From positions 744,001-808,000 of the forward strand of contig NZ_KB889963.1 of NCBI RefSeq assembly GCF_000372845.1: a stretch of DNA of 64,000 nucleotides. Reading direction: 5' to 3'. The notes below the pieces were generated by a model that searched no databases, was not told the origin of the DNA, and was given only the letters and a program-made list of their open reading frames with translations. The translations under genes and the position numbers were made by a program. The stretch is from Methylocystis rosea SV97. GTDB taxonomy: Bacteria; Pseudomonadota; Alphaproteobacteria; Rhizobiales; Beijerinckiaceae. Of the stretch, positions 55,167-64,000 are shown piece by piece (within the stretch, counting starts at the first letter, position 1; each line of letters begins with the position of its first letter).

Positions 55167-58100
55167 ATGATCGGCCGCCTCACCGATGGCGCGCCGGAGC
55201 CGCTTGGCGTCACGCCGGACGCGAGCGGCGCGAATGTCGCGGTGTTTTCGGCTCACGCCGAGGCGATCGAACTTTGTCTCTTCGATGACGCTGACGAAGA
55301 AATCGCCCGTATAAAATTGCCCGCGCGCAGCGGCGACGTTTTTCACGGCTATGTCGAGGGCCTCACTGAAGGCCAGCGCTACGGCTTTCGCGCCTACGGA
55401 CCCGACGCGCCAAACACCAGCCATCGCTTCAATCCGGCGAAACTGCTCGTCGATCCTTATGCGCTGGCGCTTGATCGCGCCTTCACGCTGCATCCGTCGC
55501 TCTTCGCCTATGGCGACGCCGCGCACGCTGATAGCGCCGTGCATCTGCCGAAATCCATTTTCACGAAGCCAGTCCCCGCGGAGCCGCTGCGGCCAAAGCA
55601 TCCCTGGCGCCATACGATCATCTATGAGCTTCACGTCAAGGGCTTCACCGCGACGCATCCCGACATCCCGCCACATCTGCGCGGGACTTTCGCCGGTCTC
55701 GCGCATGACGCTCCGATTGCACATCTGACGCGACTCGGCGTCACGACGCTCGAACTTTTGCCGTGCGCTGCCTGGATCGACGAGCGCCATCTGCCGCCGC
55801 TCGGGCTTTCCAACTACTGGGGCTATAATCCCATCGCCATGATGGCGCCCGACCCGCGTCTCGCGCCGGGCGGATGGCGTGAAGTTCGGGAAGCCGTCGC
55901 CAGACTTCACGGGGCCGGGCTCGAAGTCATTCTCGACGTCGTCTTCAACCATACCGGCGAGAGCGACGAATTCGGTCCGACGGTTTCTTTCCGAGGATTG
56001 GACAACGCCAGCTATTATCGGCTCGCCGATGATCCCGCGCGCTATGTGAACGACTCCGGCTGCGGCAATATTCTCGACTGCGAGCGCGCGCCTGTGGTGC
56101 GGCTCATCATGGATGCGCTGCGCGCCTGGGCGCTCTATGGCGGCGTCGATGGCTTTCGCTTCGATCTCGCGACGACGCTCGCGCGTCGCCCCTCGGGGTT
56201 CGATCGCGACGCGCCATTGCTTTCGGCGATCTTGCAGGACCCCGTGCTGCGGGACTTAAAGCTCATCGCCGAACCTTGGGACATGGGCCCGGGCGGCTAT
56301 CGGCTTGGCGATTTTCCCGAGCCCTTCGCCGAATGGAACGATCGCTATCGCGACAGCGCGCGCGGTTTCTGGCGCGGCGACTCCTGCGGCGTCGCCGAAC
56401 TCGCGACGCGCTTTTCCGGCTCGCAAGATGTGTTTTCGGGCAGGCGTCCGTCGCGCAGCGTCAATTTCATTACGGCGCATGACGGCTTCACGTTGCGCGA
56501 TCTCGTTTCTTACGCGCATAAACACAATGAAGCGAACGGCGAAGAGAACCGCGACGGCGCCGACCATAATCTTTCGTGGAACAATGGCGTCGAAGGCGAA
56601 AGCGACGACGCCGCGATCCATGCGGCGCGCGCGCGGGATGCGCGCAATCTGCTCGCCACGCTGCTTTTCTCTCGCGGAACGCCGATGCTGGCGATGGGCG
56701 CGGAGTTGGGTAAGACGCAGTCCGGCAATAATAACGCCTATGCGCAGGACAATGCCCTCTCATGGATCGATTGGGCGCGCGCCGACGAAGGACTGATCGC
56801 GACGACGGCGAAGCTCATCGCGCTGCGCAAGCGACACGCGGCATTACACGAAGACCGTTTTCTCGACGGCGCGCCGCATGATGCTTCGCTCATCCCCGAC
56901 GTCGAATGGTTGTGTCCCGACGGCGCGCCGATGCGCGAAGACGACTGGCGCGACGGCGAGGCGCAAACGCTTGTCGCCGCGCTTTATGCCGAAGACGATC
57001 GCGTCATCGTCATTCTGCATCGTGGGCCTGACGAAATTGTCGTGCGGCCGCCGCCCGCCCGGGACAATCGCGGCTGGAGATTGGCGTTCAATTCGGCGAA
57101 GGACGGCGCAAGCGGAGACGTTGAAGAAAGCATTTCCGTCGCGCCGCGCTCCGTGACGCTTCTGATCGAGGAAAGCTACGCGCGGCGCCGGTCTACTGCG
57201 CCCGCTTCGGAAGAAATGTTGTCGCGTCTCGCCGCAGCGGCGGGCGTTGAACGACAATGGCGAGATGTGGAAGGCGCGCAACACGACGTCCCGCGCGAGA
57301 CGGTTTGCGCGCTGCTGGCGCAATTGGGCTTTCCGGCCGGAACGCTCAACGACGCGCGCGAGAGTCTCGCGCGGCTTTCCGACTTTCGCGACAGACGCGT
57401 GCCGCCAGCGAGTCTGTCGGCGCAGGAAGGCAAGCCCTTCACGCTTCGGCTCGCCGCGCGCAACGGCCGCACGCCGGGCTGGATCGTCGTCACGCAGGAA
57501 GACGGAAGCTGTTCGCGCATCGCCCTGCGCGCGGAGAACGCCGCGCCGGTCACATGGCGCGGATTGGATGGCCGGCGCTGCGACGGCGTCGAAACGCGAC
57601 TGCCGCCGATGCCCTCCGGTCGTCATCATTTGTCGATCGAGGGCGGCGAAGACTGTGCGCTCACTGTCGCGCCGCCGGGCTGCTATCTGCCTCACGACGC
57701 GCGCCGCGAATTTGGTCTCTCCGCACAGCTCTATTCCGTTCGCCGCGAGGGCGATCAGGGGATCGGCGACTTCTCGACTCTCGCCGAGTTCGCGCGCGCC
57801 GGCGCCAGGGCCGGCGCTGCGCTCATCGCGATCAATCCGCTGCACGCCTTGTTTGCGCAAGACCGCACGCGCGTCAGCCCGTATTATCCGTCCGACCGGC
57901 GGTTTCTCGATCCGCTCTATATTGATGTCTCCGGATTGGGGCGCATGCTCGGCGCGCCGATTGATTTCGACGCGAGCGCCGCGGCCGCTCTCAGCGCCGC
58001 CGCCGATGTCGACTATCCCGGCGTTCATGCGCTGAAGATGGCCGCGCTCGAACGCGCTTTTGAAGTCTTCCTCGATCTCTCGCGCCGCCAGCCCGACGCC

Positions 58101-59387
58101 GCGCTTGTCGTTTCATTCGCACGCTTTATTGCACAAGGCGGCGCGGCGCTCGCGCGTTTCTGCCTCTTCGAGGCGATCAGCGAGGCGCGCAACGGTCAAA
58201 GCTGGCGGATCTGGCCGCAAGAGCTGCGCGAAGGACGCGCCGCGGCGTTGACCGCCTTCGCGCGCGAACATGCGACGCGCGTCCAATTCCACCAATTTCT
58301 GCAATGGCTCGCCGATGCGCAATTTTCACATGCGGCGCAAGATGCGCGCGCCGCCGGCCTGTCGCTCGGCTTCTGCCGCGATCTCGCCATCGGCGCAGCG
58401 CCCGACGGCGCCGAGAACTGGAGCCGCGCGGGAAGTTTCGTCGACGGCTTCTCGGTCGGCGCGCCGCCCGACGCCTTCAGTCGGGAGGGCCAGAATTGGG
58501 GATTGCCGCCGCCAAATCCGATCGAAATGGAAAAAGGCGGCGGCGACGATTTCGCGGAGCTGCTGCGCGCCAACATGCGCCATGCGGGCGCGCTGCGCAT
58601 CGACCACGTCATGGGCCTGGCGCGGCTTTTCGTCATTCCGGACGGCGAAAATCCTGCGGCCGGCGCTTACGTCAATTACCCGTTGGAGACCTTGCTGGGT
58701 CAGCTCGCGCTCGAAAGCAAACGCGCGCAATGCGTCGTCGTTGGTGAAGATCTCGGCACGGCGCCATGGGGATTCCGCGAGCGCATCGAACGCGCCGACG
58801 TGCTGAGCTACCGGGTTCTATGGTTCGAACGTTCGGGAGAGGGCTTCGCGTCGCCGACGCACTATCCGAAGAAGGCCATGGCCTGCGTTTCAACGCATGA
58901 CTTGCCGACGCTCGAAGGCTGGTGGGCGGCGGCGGACATCGCCGAGAAGCAAGCCCTGGGGCTGATCGCGCGCGACACGGCCGAAGCGGCCCGCGCCGCG
59001 CGCCGCGCGGAAAAGGACGCGCTTCTCGACGCGCTTCGCGCACAGGCGCTGATCGACGGCGCGCATCACCCATCAAGCGTCTTCGACGACGCCTTGGCTC
59101 GGGCGCTCCATGCCTTCATCGCGCGCACGCCATCCTTACTCGCCATGGCGCAACTCGATGACCTTGCGGGCGAAACGCAGGCGATCAACTTGCCCGGCAC
59201 CGATTGCGAACGCTTGAACTGGCGACGCAGACGGCCAGAATCGATCGACGCGCTCTTTGATTCGCGCCGCGCCCGCGCGATCCTCGCCGGGCTTTGCCGC
59301 AATGTGGACGCGATTCCCGGCGCATATCGGCCTCCGGGCGACATTGATGCCGCGGACGGACATGAGCGTTTCGAGCATGGCGGGTAA
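55167..59387 (+). CDS. glgX-malQ: fused glycogen debranching enzyme GlgX / 4-alpha-glucanotransferase MalQ
   Basis: A 1,406-residue fusion. Residues 1 to about 670 are GlgX: CBM48 start (EPLGVTPDASGANVAVFSAHAEAIELCLFD), YELHVKGFT, VVFNHTGE, DGFRFD (Asp333 nucleophile), IAEPWD (Glu369 acid), TAHDGFTLRDLVSY. Residues from about 680 on are MalQ: an N-terminal domain (LAAAAGVERQWRDVEGAQH), SAQLYSVRREGDQGIGDFSTLAEF, LRIDHVMGLARLF (Asp1146), VVGEDLGT (Glu1194), THDLPTLEGWW. The frame is continuous across the junction with no stop. It would debranch phosphorylase limit dextrin and transfer the released maltodextrins. ATG 55167 uses a repeat-borne ribosome site. Confidence 0.95.
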   Translation: MIGRLTDGAPEPLGVTPDASGANVAVFSAHAEAIELCLFDDADEEIARIKLPARSGDVFHGYVEGLTEGQRYGFRAYGPDAPNTSHRFNPAKLLVDPYALALDRAFTLHPSLFAYGDAAHADSAVHLPKSIFTKPVPAEPLRPKHPWRHTIIYELHVKGFTATHPDIPPHLRGTFAGLAHDAPIAHLTRLGVTTLELLPCAAWIDERHLPPLGLSNYWGYNPIAMMAPDPRLAPGGWREVREAVARLHGAGLEVILDVVFNHTGESDEFGPTVSFRGLDNASYYRLADDPARYVNDSGCGNILDCERAPVVRLIMDALRAWALYGGVDGFRFDLATTLARRPSGFDRDAPLLSAILQDPVLRDLKLIAEPWDMGPGGYRLGDFPEPFAEWNDRYRDSARGFWRGDSCGVAELATRFSGSQDVFSGRRPSRSVNFITAHDGFTLRDLVSYAHKHNEANGEENRDGADHNLSWNNGVEGESDDAAIHAARARDARNLLATLLFSRGTPMLAMGAELGKTQSGNNNAYAQDNALSWIDWARADEGLIATTAKLIALRKRHAALHEDRFLDGAPHDASLIPDVEWLCPDGAPMREDDWRDGEAQTLVAALYAEDDRVIVILHRGPDEIVVRPPPARDNRGWRLAFNSAKDGASGDVEESISVAPRSVTLLIEESYARRRSTAPASEEMLSRLAAAAGVERQWRDVEGAQHDVPRETVCALLAQLGFPAGTLNDARESLARLSDFRDRRVPPASLSAQEGKPFTLRLAARNGRTPGWIVVTQEDGSCSRIALRAENAAPVTWRGLDGRRCDGVETRLPPMPSGRHHLSIEGGEDCALTVAPPGCYLPHDARREFGLSAQLYSVRREGDQGIGDFSTLAEFARAGARAGAALIAINPLHALFAQDRTRVSPYYPSDRRFLDPLYIDVSGLGRMLGAPIDFDASAAAALSAAADVDYPGVHALKMAALERAFEVFLDLSRRQPDAALVVSFARFIAQGGAALARFCLFEAISEARNGQSWRIWPQELREGRAAALTAFAREHATRVQFHQFLQWLADAQFSHAAQDARAAGLSLGFCRDLAIGAAPDGAENWSRAGSFVDGFSVGAPPDAFSREGQNWGLPPPNPIEMEKGGGDDFAELLRANMRHAGALRIDHVMGLARLFVIPDGENPAAGAYVNYPLETLLGQLALESKRAQCVVVGEDLGTAPWGFRERIERADVLSYRVLWFERSGEGFASPTHYPKKAMACVSTHDLPTLEGWWAAADIAEKQALGLIARDTAEAARAARRAEKDALLDALRAQALIDGAHHPSSVFDDALARALHAFIARTPSLLAMAQLDDLAGETQAINLPGTDCERLNWRRRRPESIDALFDSRRARAILAGLCRNVDAIPGAYRPPGDIDAADGHERFEHGG

Positions 59388-60714
59388 CGAAGCCACGGAG
59401 CGCGGGCTCATCTCTGCGGCGCTCTTTGCGATTTCTGTCGCATTTTCCGCGCATGCCGAACAACAAGGTCCTGACGCAAAGGACATCTCGTCAAAGCAAC
59501 AAGAATTGCGCGGCGTCGAAGACACGATGGGCGCCGCCCAGGAGCGCGCGCGTCGACTTGAAGAGCAGCTTGTCGATCACGCCGCCGCGCGCGAACGACT
59601 GAATGGCGCGCTCATCGAATCGACGCTGCGGCTGCAGGAGACGGAAGGGCGCGCGGCCGAGATCGAAGAGCGGCTTTCGACGCTTACCGAGAGCGAGCGC
59701 AAGATCGTCGCTTCGCTCGAGAGCCGCCGCGGATTGATCATGGAGATCCTTACCGTCCTGCAACGGATGGGCCGTAAGCCGCCGCCGGCGCTGATCGCGC
59801 GCCCGAACGAGATTCTCGAGGCCGTCCGGGCGTCGCTCGCGCTCGGCGCCCTGTTGCCGCAAATGCGCGCCGAAGCGCGCCAGCTGCAGCGCGATCTGTC
59901 GGAACTGGAGCAGGTGCGCGATGGCGTTCGGCGCGAGCGTGAACGCCTCGCGGAGCAGCAAGCGAGTCTCACCGCTCAGCGCGAAAGGCTCGCGCCGATG
60001 ATTGGGGAACGTCAGGAGGCGCTTTCCACCGCGCAAAGCGCCTTGCAGGCGGAGACGGAGCGCGCGCGCACGCTGGCGCAGCGCGCCACCAGCCTCAAGG
60101 ACCTGATCTCGCGCATGGAGGCGGACAGCGCGGCGGCGCGGCGCGCGGCGGAGTCGGCGCGCAAGGCCGACGACGAGCGCGCCAAAGCTCAAGCGATGCT
60201 TTCCGAGCGGGAGCGGCTCAAAGCGTTGTCTGCGCCGTTCAAGGATCCGGCGCGACTTGCGCCCGCCGTCGCTTTCATTGATCTTAAAGGCCGGCTGCCG
60301 GCCCCGGCCTCGGGATCGGTCGTGCGGCGTTTCGGCGCGCCCGACGGTTTTGGCGGCAAGGAGAAGGGCCTGTCGATCGCGGCGCGCGAGAATGGGGTGG
60401 TTATCGCCCCTTGCGACGGATGGATCGCTTTTTCAGGGCCTTACCGAAGTTACGGACAACTCTTGATCATTAATGCCGGCGGCGGTTATTATGTGGTCCT
60501 GGCCGGCATGAGTCGCACCAATGTGAACGTGGGACAGTTCGTTCTCGCAGGTGAGCCGGTTGCCAGCATGGGAGACGGAGCCGCGCAAACCGCGGCGACC
60601 ATCGCAATCGGCGCGAAACAACCCATTCTTTATGTTGAGTTCCGCAAGGACGGAGCGTCAATCGACTCGGGCCCATGGTGGGCAAAGTCAGACAGTCGGA
60701 AGGTCGGCGGATGA
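59362..60714 (+). CDS. EnvC-like murein hydrolase activator (degenerate LytM)
   Basis: The 450-residue protein has a signal peptide (LISAALFAISVAFSAHAE), a long coiled coil (about residues 45-290), and a C-terminal LytM/M23 fold. The metal-binding histidines of active LytM are missing: the usual HxxxD position reads GLSIAAREN and the HxH position reads YYVVLAGM. It therefore probably activates an amidase rather than cutting, as EnvC does. ATG 59362 is preferred (ATG 59377 possible); either overlaps the end of glgX-malQ. The stop overlaps the ctpA ATG by 4 bases. Confidence 0.87.
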   Translation: MSVSSMAGNEATERGLISAALFAISVAFSAHAEQQGPDAKDISSKQQELRGVEDTMGAAQERARRLEEQLVDHAAARERLNGALIESTLRLQETEGRAAEIEERLSTLTESERKIVASLESRRGLIMEILTVLQRMGRKPPPALIARPNEILEAVRASLALGALLPQMRAEARQLQRDLSELEQVRDGVRRERERLAEQQASLTAQRERLAPMIGERQEALSTAQSALQAETERARTLAQRATSLKDLISRMEADSAAARRAAESARKADDERAKAQAMLSERERLKALSAPFKDPARLAPAVAFIDLKGRLPAPASGSVVRRFGAPDGFGGKEKGLSIAARENGVVIAPCDGWIAFSGPYRSYGQLLIINAGGGYYVVLAGMSRTNVNVGQFVLAGEPVASMGDGAAQTAATIAIGAKQPILYVEFRKDGASIDSGPWWAKSDSRKVGG

Positions 60715-62075
60715 TTCGCAAAACAGCCCTTATCGCCACAGGAATCGCAATTGGAGCGGGATGCGCCACGCTTGGCCAGCAGGCGCGCGCCGTCATCGGC
60801 GCTCCGGCTCAAGCCGCTTCCGCCGACACCTACAAGAACCTCAGCCTGTTTGGCGACGTGTTCGACAAGGTGCGCGCCGACTATGTCGAAAAGCCCGATG
60901 AGCAGAAGCTCGTCGAAAACGCCATCAACGGCATGCTGACCTCGCTCGATCCGCATTCGAGCTACCTTGACGCCAAGGCCTTCAAGGACATGCGGACGCA
61001 GACCGAGGGCAAATTCGGCGGCCTCGGCATCGAGGTCACCCAGGAAGACGGGCTCGTGAAGGTCGTCACGCCGATCGACGACACGCCGGCGTCGCGCGCC
61101 GGGATCATGTCCGGCGATCTGATCGGCGCCATCGACGACGAGACCGTGCAGGGCATGACCCTCAATCAGGCCGTCGACAAAATGCGCGGCGCGATCAACA
61201 CGCCAGTCAAGCTGACGCTGTTCCGCGGCAAGAACAAGGATAAGGTCGAGGTCAAGCTGGTCCGCGCCGAGATCCACATCAAATCCGTGCGCTCGCGTAA
61301 ACAGGGCGACGACATCGCCTATGTCCGCATTTCGCAGTTCAATGAAGAGACCGCGGAAGGCCTGCGCACCGCCATGGCCAAGGCGCAGCAGGACATCCCG
61401 GCCGACAAGTTCAAAGGCTACATCCTCGATCTGCGCAACAATCCGGGCGGCTTGCTGGATCAGTCGATCCAGGTCGTCAACTCCTTCATCGACAAGGGCG
61501 AGATCGTGTCGACGCGCGGCCGCAACGCCGACGAAACCCAGCGTTACAACGCCCGCGGCTCCGGCGATCTGTCGAAGGGCAAGCCTGTCGTCGTGCTGAT
61601 CAACGGCGGTTCGGCCTCGGCGTCCGAAATCGTCGCCGGCGCTTTGCAGGATCATAAGCGCGCGACGCTGATCGGGACGCGGTCCTTCGGCAAGGGCTCG
61701 GTGCAGACGATCATTCCGCTTGGCGGTTCGAGCGGCGCGCTGCGGCTGACGACGGCGCGCTATTACACGCCGTCCGGCCGCACAATCCAGGCCAAGGGCA
61801 TTGATCCCGACATGATCATCCTGCAGGACGTGCCGGACGAGCTTAAGGGCAAGGACGACACCAAGGGCGAAGCGTCGCTGAAGGGCCATCTCAAGACTGG
61901 CGACGAGGAAAAGACCGGCTCGCAAGCCTATGTCCCGCCGGATGAGGCGAAGGACAAGCAGCTCACGGCCGCGGTCGAGCTTCTGCACGGCAAGCCGAGG
62001 GCGCAGATCCTCGCCGAACAGTCCAAGGAAGTCGCCAAGGACACGACCAAGCCGCCGTCCAAGGCCGCCAATTGA
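60711..62075 (+). CDS. ctpA: S41 family C-terminal processing peptidase
   Basis: The 454-residue periplasmic protease has an N-terminal signal/anchor (MIRKTALIATGIAIGAGCA), a PDZ domain (FGGLGIEVTQEDGLVKVVTPIDDTPASRAG), and the S41 catalytic core: LDLRNNPGGLL, the serine motif INGGSASASEIVAGAL and the lysine in GTRSFGKGSVQT. It ends in a Lys/Asp-rich disordered tail. In rhizobia envC-ctpA is a conserved pair. The ATG overlaps the envC-like stop (ATGA). Confidence 0.94.
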   Translation: MIRKTALIATGIAIGAGCATLGQQARAVIGAPAQAASADTYKNLSLFGDVFDKVRADYVEKPDEQKLVENAINGMLTSLDPHSSYLDAKAFKDMRTQTEGKFGGLGIEVTQEDGLVKVVTPIDDTPASRAGIMSGDLIGAIDDETVQGMTLNQAVDKMRGAINTPVKLTLFRGKNKDKVEVKLVRAEIHIKSVRSRKQGDDIAYVRISQFNEETAEGLRTAMAKAQQDIPADKFKGYILDLRNNPGGLLDQSIQVVNSFIDKGEIVSTRGRNADETQRYNARGSGDLSKGKPVVVLINGGSASASEIVAGALQDHKRATLIGTRSFGKGSVQTIIPLGGSSGALRLTTARYYTPSGRTIQAKGIDPDMIILQDVPDELKGKDDTKGEASLKGHLKTGDEEKTGSQAYVPPDEAKDKQLTAAVELLHGKPRAQILAEQSKEVAKDTTKPPSKAAN

Positions 62076-62124
62076 CGGTGATGGCCGTGCGGCTTAGACG
62101 GTCGGCGGGAGTTTCCGGCGGTCG

Positions 62125-62889
62125 ATGACCTTTCTGTCCACTTACGCTAATCCAACGCGCTTTCTGCGTTTCGCAGAACGCGCGTTGCCGTGGCTCTCAA
62201 GCGCCACGGCGCTTCTGCTCGCGATCGGGCTCTACGGCGCCTTCACGGCGCCGCCCGACTATCAGCAGGGCGAAACCGTGAGGATCATGTACATCCATGT
62301 TCCGTCCGCCTGGCTTGCGATCTTCGCCTATATCGTGATGACCTCGGCGTCGCTCGGCGTTCTGGTGTGGCGTCATCCCCTCGCCGACGCGGCGCAGAAA
62401 ACCGCCGCCAGCCTCGGCGCCGCTTTCACCTTCATCTGCCTCGTCACGGGCTCGCTGTGGGGCAAGCCGATGTGGGGGACGTTCTGGGTGTGGGACGCGC
62501 GCCTCACCTCGATGCTGGTTCTTTTTCTTCTCTATCTCGGCCTCATCGCCGTCAGGCAGACGATGGACGACACGCCCCGCGGCGCGCGCATCGCGGCGAT
62601 CATGACGCTCGTCGGGGCGATCGACATTCCGATCATCAAATATTCGGTCGACTGGTGGAATACGCTGCACCAACCGGCCTCGGTGTTTCGCATTGACGGA
62701 CCGGCGATCTCCGGATCGATGCTGTGGCCGCTTATCGTCATGGCGCTCGCCGCGACGCTGCTGTTTTCGACGCTGCATATCATGGCGATCCGCAACGAGA
62801 TCCTGCGGCGACGCCTCGCGCGCCTTTCGATGCAGGCCGTCCGCGCCGGCGAAATCGCCGCCGACGAAAGCATGGAGGCCGCCGAGTGA
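62125..62889 (+). CDS. ccmC: heme ABC transporter permease CcmC
   Basis: The 254-residue protein has six membrane segments and the heme-handling tryptophan-rich WWD-type motif WGTFWVWDARLTSMLVL, plus conserved periplasmic histidines (YIHVPSAW and WWNTLHQPAS). It delivers heme to CcmE in cytochrome c maturation system I. The stop overlaps the ccmD GTG start. ccmA and ccmB are not in view. Confidence 0.95.
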   Translation: MTFLSTYANPTRFLRFAERALPWLSSATALLLAIGLYGAFTAPPDYQQGETVRIMYIHVPSAWLAIFAYIVMTSASLGVLVWRHPLADAAQKTAASLGAAFTFICLVTGSLWGKPMWGTFWVWDARLTSMLVLFLLYLGLIAVRQTMDDTPRGARIAAIMTLVGAIDIPIIKYSVDWWNTLHQPASVFRIDGPAISGSMLWPLIVMALAATLLFSTLHIMAIRNEILRRRLARLSMQAVRAGEIAADESMEAAE

Positions 62890-63044
62890 GCGATCACTGG
62901 TTCTATATCGCCGCCGCCTATGGCGTGACGGCCGCGACGCTCGGCGTCGTGACCTTGCGCATCGTCCTTGAGCATCGCCGCCTGCGCGCAGCGCTGGCGC
63001 GCTTTGGCGCGGCTGGCGCGCGCGATGAAGGAGAGGGCGCGTGA
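62886..63044 (+). CDS. ccmD: heme exporter protein CcmD
   Basis: A 52-residue single-helix protein starting at GTG 62886 (DHWFYIAAAYGVTAATLGVVTLRIVLEHRRLR), the size and pattern of CcmD, which helps release holo-CcmE from CcmC. It overlaps both neighbours by 4 bases (GTGA start and GTGA stop), so ccmC-ccmD-ccmG is tightly coupled. Confidence 0.9.
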   Translation: MSDHWFYIAAAYGVTAATLGVVTLRIVLEHRRLRAALARFGAAGARDEGEGA

Positions 63045-63637
63045 GCGACGCCGTCGCGCCGCGCTCTGCGCTGCGCTTTCTGCCGCTGGCGCTCTTCGCG
63101 TTGCTGGCCCTCGTCTTCCTTGTGCGGCTCTTCTCGGGCGACGCTTCGCGCATTCCCTCGGCGCTGATCGGCAAGCCGGCGCCGGCTTTCGATCTGCCGG
63201 CGCTTGAAGGACTGGCCGGCGTTCCCGGTCTCTCGACCGAAGATTTGCGCAAGGGTCACGTGAGTCTTGTCAATGTCTTCGCCAGCTGGTGCGGGCCCTG
63301 CCGACAGGAGCATTCGGCGCTCATGGCGATCGCCGGCGACGAAGCGCTCAAGGCCAAAGGCGTCGAGCTTTACGGGCTCTCCTACAAGGATGAAACGACC
63401 AAGGCCTTAGGTTTCCTTGAGGAGGGCGGCAATCCTTTCGCGCGCGTCGGCGTCGATCCTGCCGGCCGCACGGCGATCGACTTCGGGGTCTACGGCGTGC
63501 CCGAGACTTTCGTAATCAAGGGCGACGGCACGATCGCCTATAAGTTCGTCGGACCGCTGACGCCTTCCGCCATTGCGACGACCCTCATTCCGGAAATTGA
63601 AAAAGCGATGGCGGGCGGAGCGGCCACGACGCGCTGA
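63041..63637 (+). CDS. ccmG: CcmG/DsbE family thiol:disulfide oxidoreductase
   Basis: The 198-residue protein has an N-terminal membrane anchor (LRFLPLALFALLALVFLVRLF) and a periplasmic thioredoxin fold with the redox motif SWCGPCRQE and the CcmG-type GVYGVPETFVIKGDG. It reduces the apocytochrome c CxxCH thiols. Start GTG 63041, overlapping ccmD by 4 bases. Confidence 0.95.
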   Translation: MSDAVAPRSALRFLPLALFALLALVFLVRLFSGDASRIPSALIGKPAPAFDLPALEGLAGVPGLSTEDLRKGHVSLVNVFASWCGPCRQEHSALMAIAGDEALKAKGVELYGLSYKDETTKALGFLEEGGNPFARVGVDPAGRTAIDFGVYGVPETFVIKGDGTIAYKFVGPLTPSAIATTLIPEIEKAMAGGAATTR

Positions 63638-63653
63638 ACGCGTCGAGCCGGGA

Positions 63654-64000
63654 TTATGGCGCTCTGAGGAAGAGGCCGACGGTCAGCGCCGCGCCGACCA
63701 CGACGATGAAGATGCGCAGGATTTTTTCGTCGATGTGATGGATCAGGCGGGCGCCGGCGACGCCGCCGATCGTCGCGCCCACGCTCGTCACCAGCGCCTG
63801 CGGCCAGTGCAGATCCGGCGAGAACAGGAAGATCGTGACGGCGGAGGCGTTCATGACGCCGGCCAAAACATTTTTGGTGGCGCTGGCGACGCGCACGCCC
63901 TGTCCGGCCATGGTCAGCGCGGCGACCATGAGGAAGCCGATGCCGCCGCCGAAATAGCCGCCGTAAACCGAAATCAGAAATTGCGCGAGGGCCGCGCGCG
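63654..64000 (-). CDS. TauE/SafE family sulfite exporter-type permease, 5' end outside window
   Basis: The reading frame is open to the window edge, so the gene is truncated at its N-terminus. The visible 115 residues include YGGYFGGGIGFLMVAAL, the second internal repeat motif of the TauE/SafE (DUF81) family, and further helices TSVGATIGGVAGARLI and ILRIFIVVVGAALTVGLFL. Convergent with ccmG. The substrate (often organosulfur or sulfite) is unknown. Confidence 0.87.
   Translation of the reverse strand, partial: RAALAQFLISVYGGYFGGGIGFLMVAALTMAGQGVRVASATKNVLAGVMNASAVTIFLFSPDLHWPQALVTSVGATIGGVAGARLIHHIDEKILRIFIVVVGAALTVGLFLRAP

Noticed and set aside
53939-55213. 424-codon minus-strand open frame over glgA and the repeat
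   Set aside because: It runs through the palindromic repeat and glgA; no protein family signal.

Overview
The window is GC-rich chromosomal DNA from an alphaproteobacterium, most likely order Hyphomicrobiales (Rhizobiales). The support is gene content and order: mutM divergent from ubiE-ubiB, minCDE, DUF1150 and DUF2852 proteins, FTR1 with a cupredoxin, sucD-sucA-sucB, and an extensin-family lipoprotein. A Methylocystis/Methylosinus/Beijerinckiaceae-type host is plausible but not shown; no methane or methanol oxidation gene is present. I see no tRNA, rRNA, CRISPR array, transposase or integrase.

Layout. 0-5 kb: a minus-strand run (mutM, ABC ATPase, ABC permease, tlyA, RumA-like methyltransferase), the last four joined by 4-base start/stop overlaps, divergent from ubiE and ubiB. 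7-16.5 kb: a membrane-anchored patatin lipase, secreted FKBP, adenosine kinase, an unknown membrane protein, a GDP-rhamnose module (gmd, rmd, GT4 glycosyltransferase), a YidB-like protein and a LOG-family protein. 16.5-20.7 kb: YebC, a TetR regulator, minC-minD-minE and a DUF2852 protein. 20.7-25.4 kb: a looser accessory stretch with a double-SH3 exported protein, an AT-richer gap, a basic orphan, an extensin-like lipoprotein, a minimal hicBA pair, two small envelope proteins and an hsp20 behind a sigma-32-like promoter. 25.5-35.7 kb: a CBS/CorC membrane protein, DUF1150, sucB-sucA-sucD without sucC, rplK-rplA, and nusG-secE separated from rplK by two small genes. 35.8-45.2 kb: a DUF2235 hydrolase, a lipoprotein, cupredoxin plus FTR1 iron permease, PBP1a, a TonB-dependent receptor and dnaN.

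The most unusual locus is just after dnaN. The last 78 bases of dnaN recur 1,084 bases downstream with four differences. Between the copies lies an AT-richer, unrecognised 306-codon gene with a HEPN-like 'YNxxKHxR' stretch. This resembles a small integrated element, or recombination scar, that uses the dnaN 3' end as its target and restores the gene on entry.

46.3-59.4 kb: an OmpA-like membrane protein, then a complete glycogen cluster glgP-glgB-glgC-glgA-glgX/malQ. The debranching enzyme GlgX and the 4-alpha-glucanotransferase MalQ are fused into one 1,406-residue protein. Three of the four gaps in this cluster each hold a different palindromic intergenic repeat, and one of them appears to supply the ribosome binding site of the fusion gene. 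The cluster runs by overlap into envC-like and ctpA. It is followed by ccmC-ccmD-ccmG and a TauE/SafE permease gene cut by the window edge.
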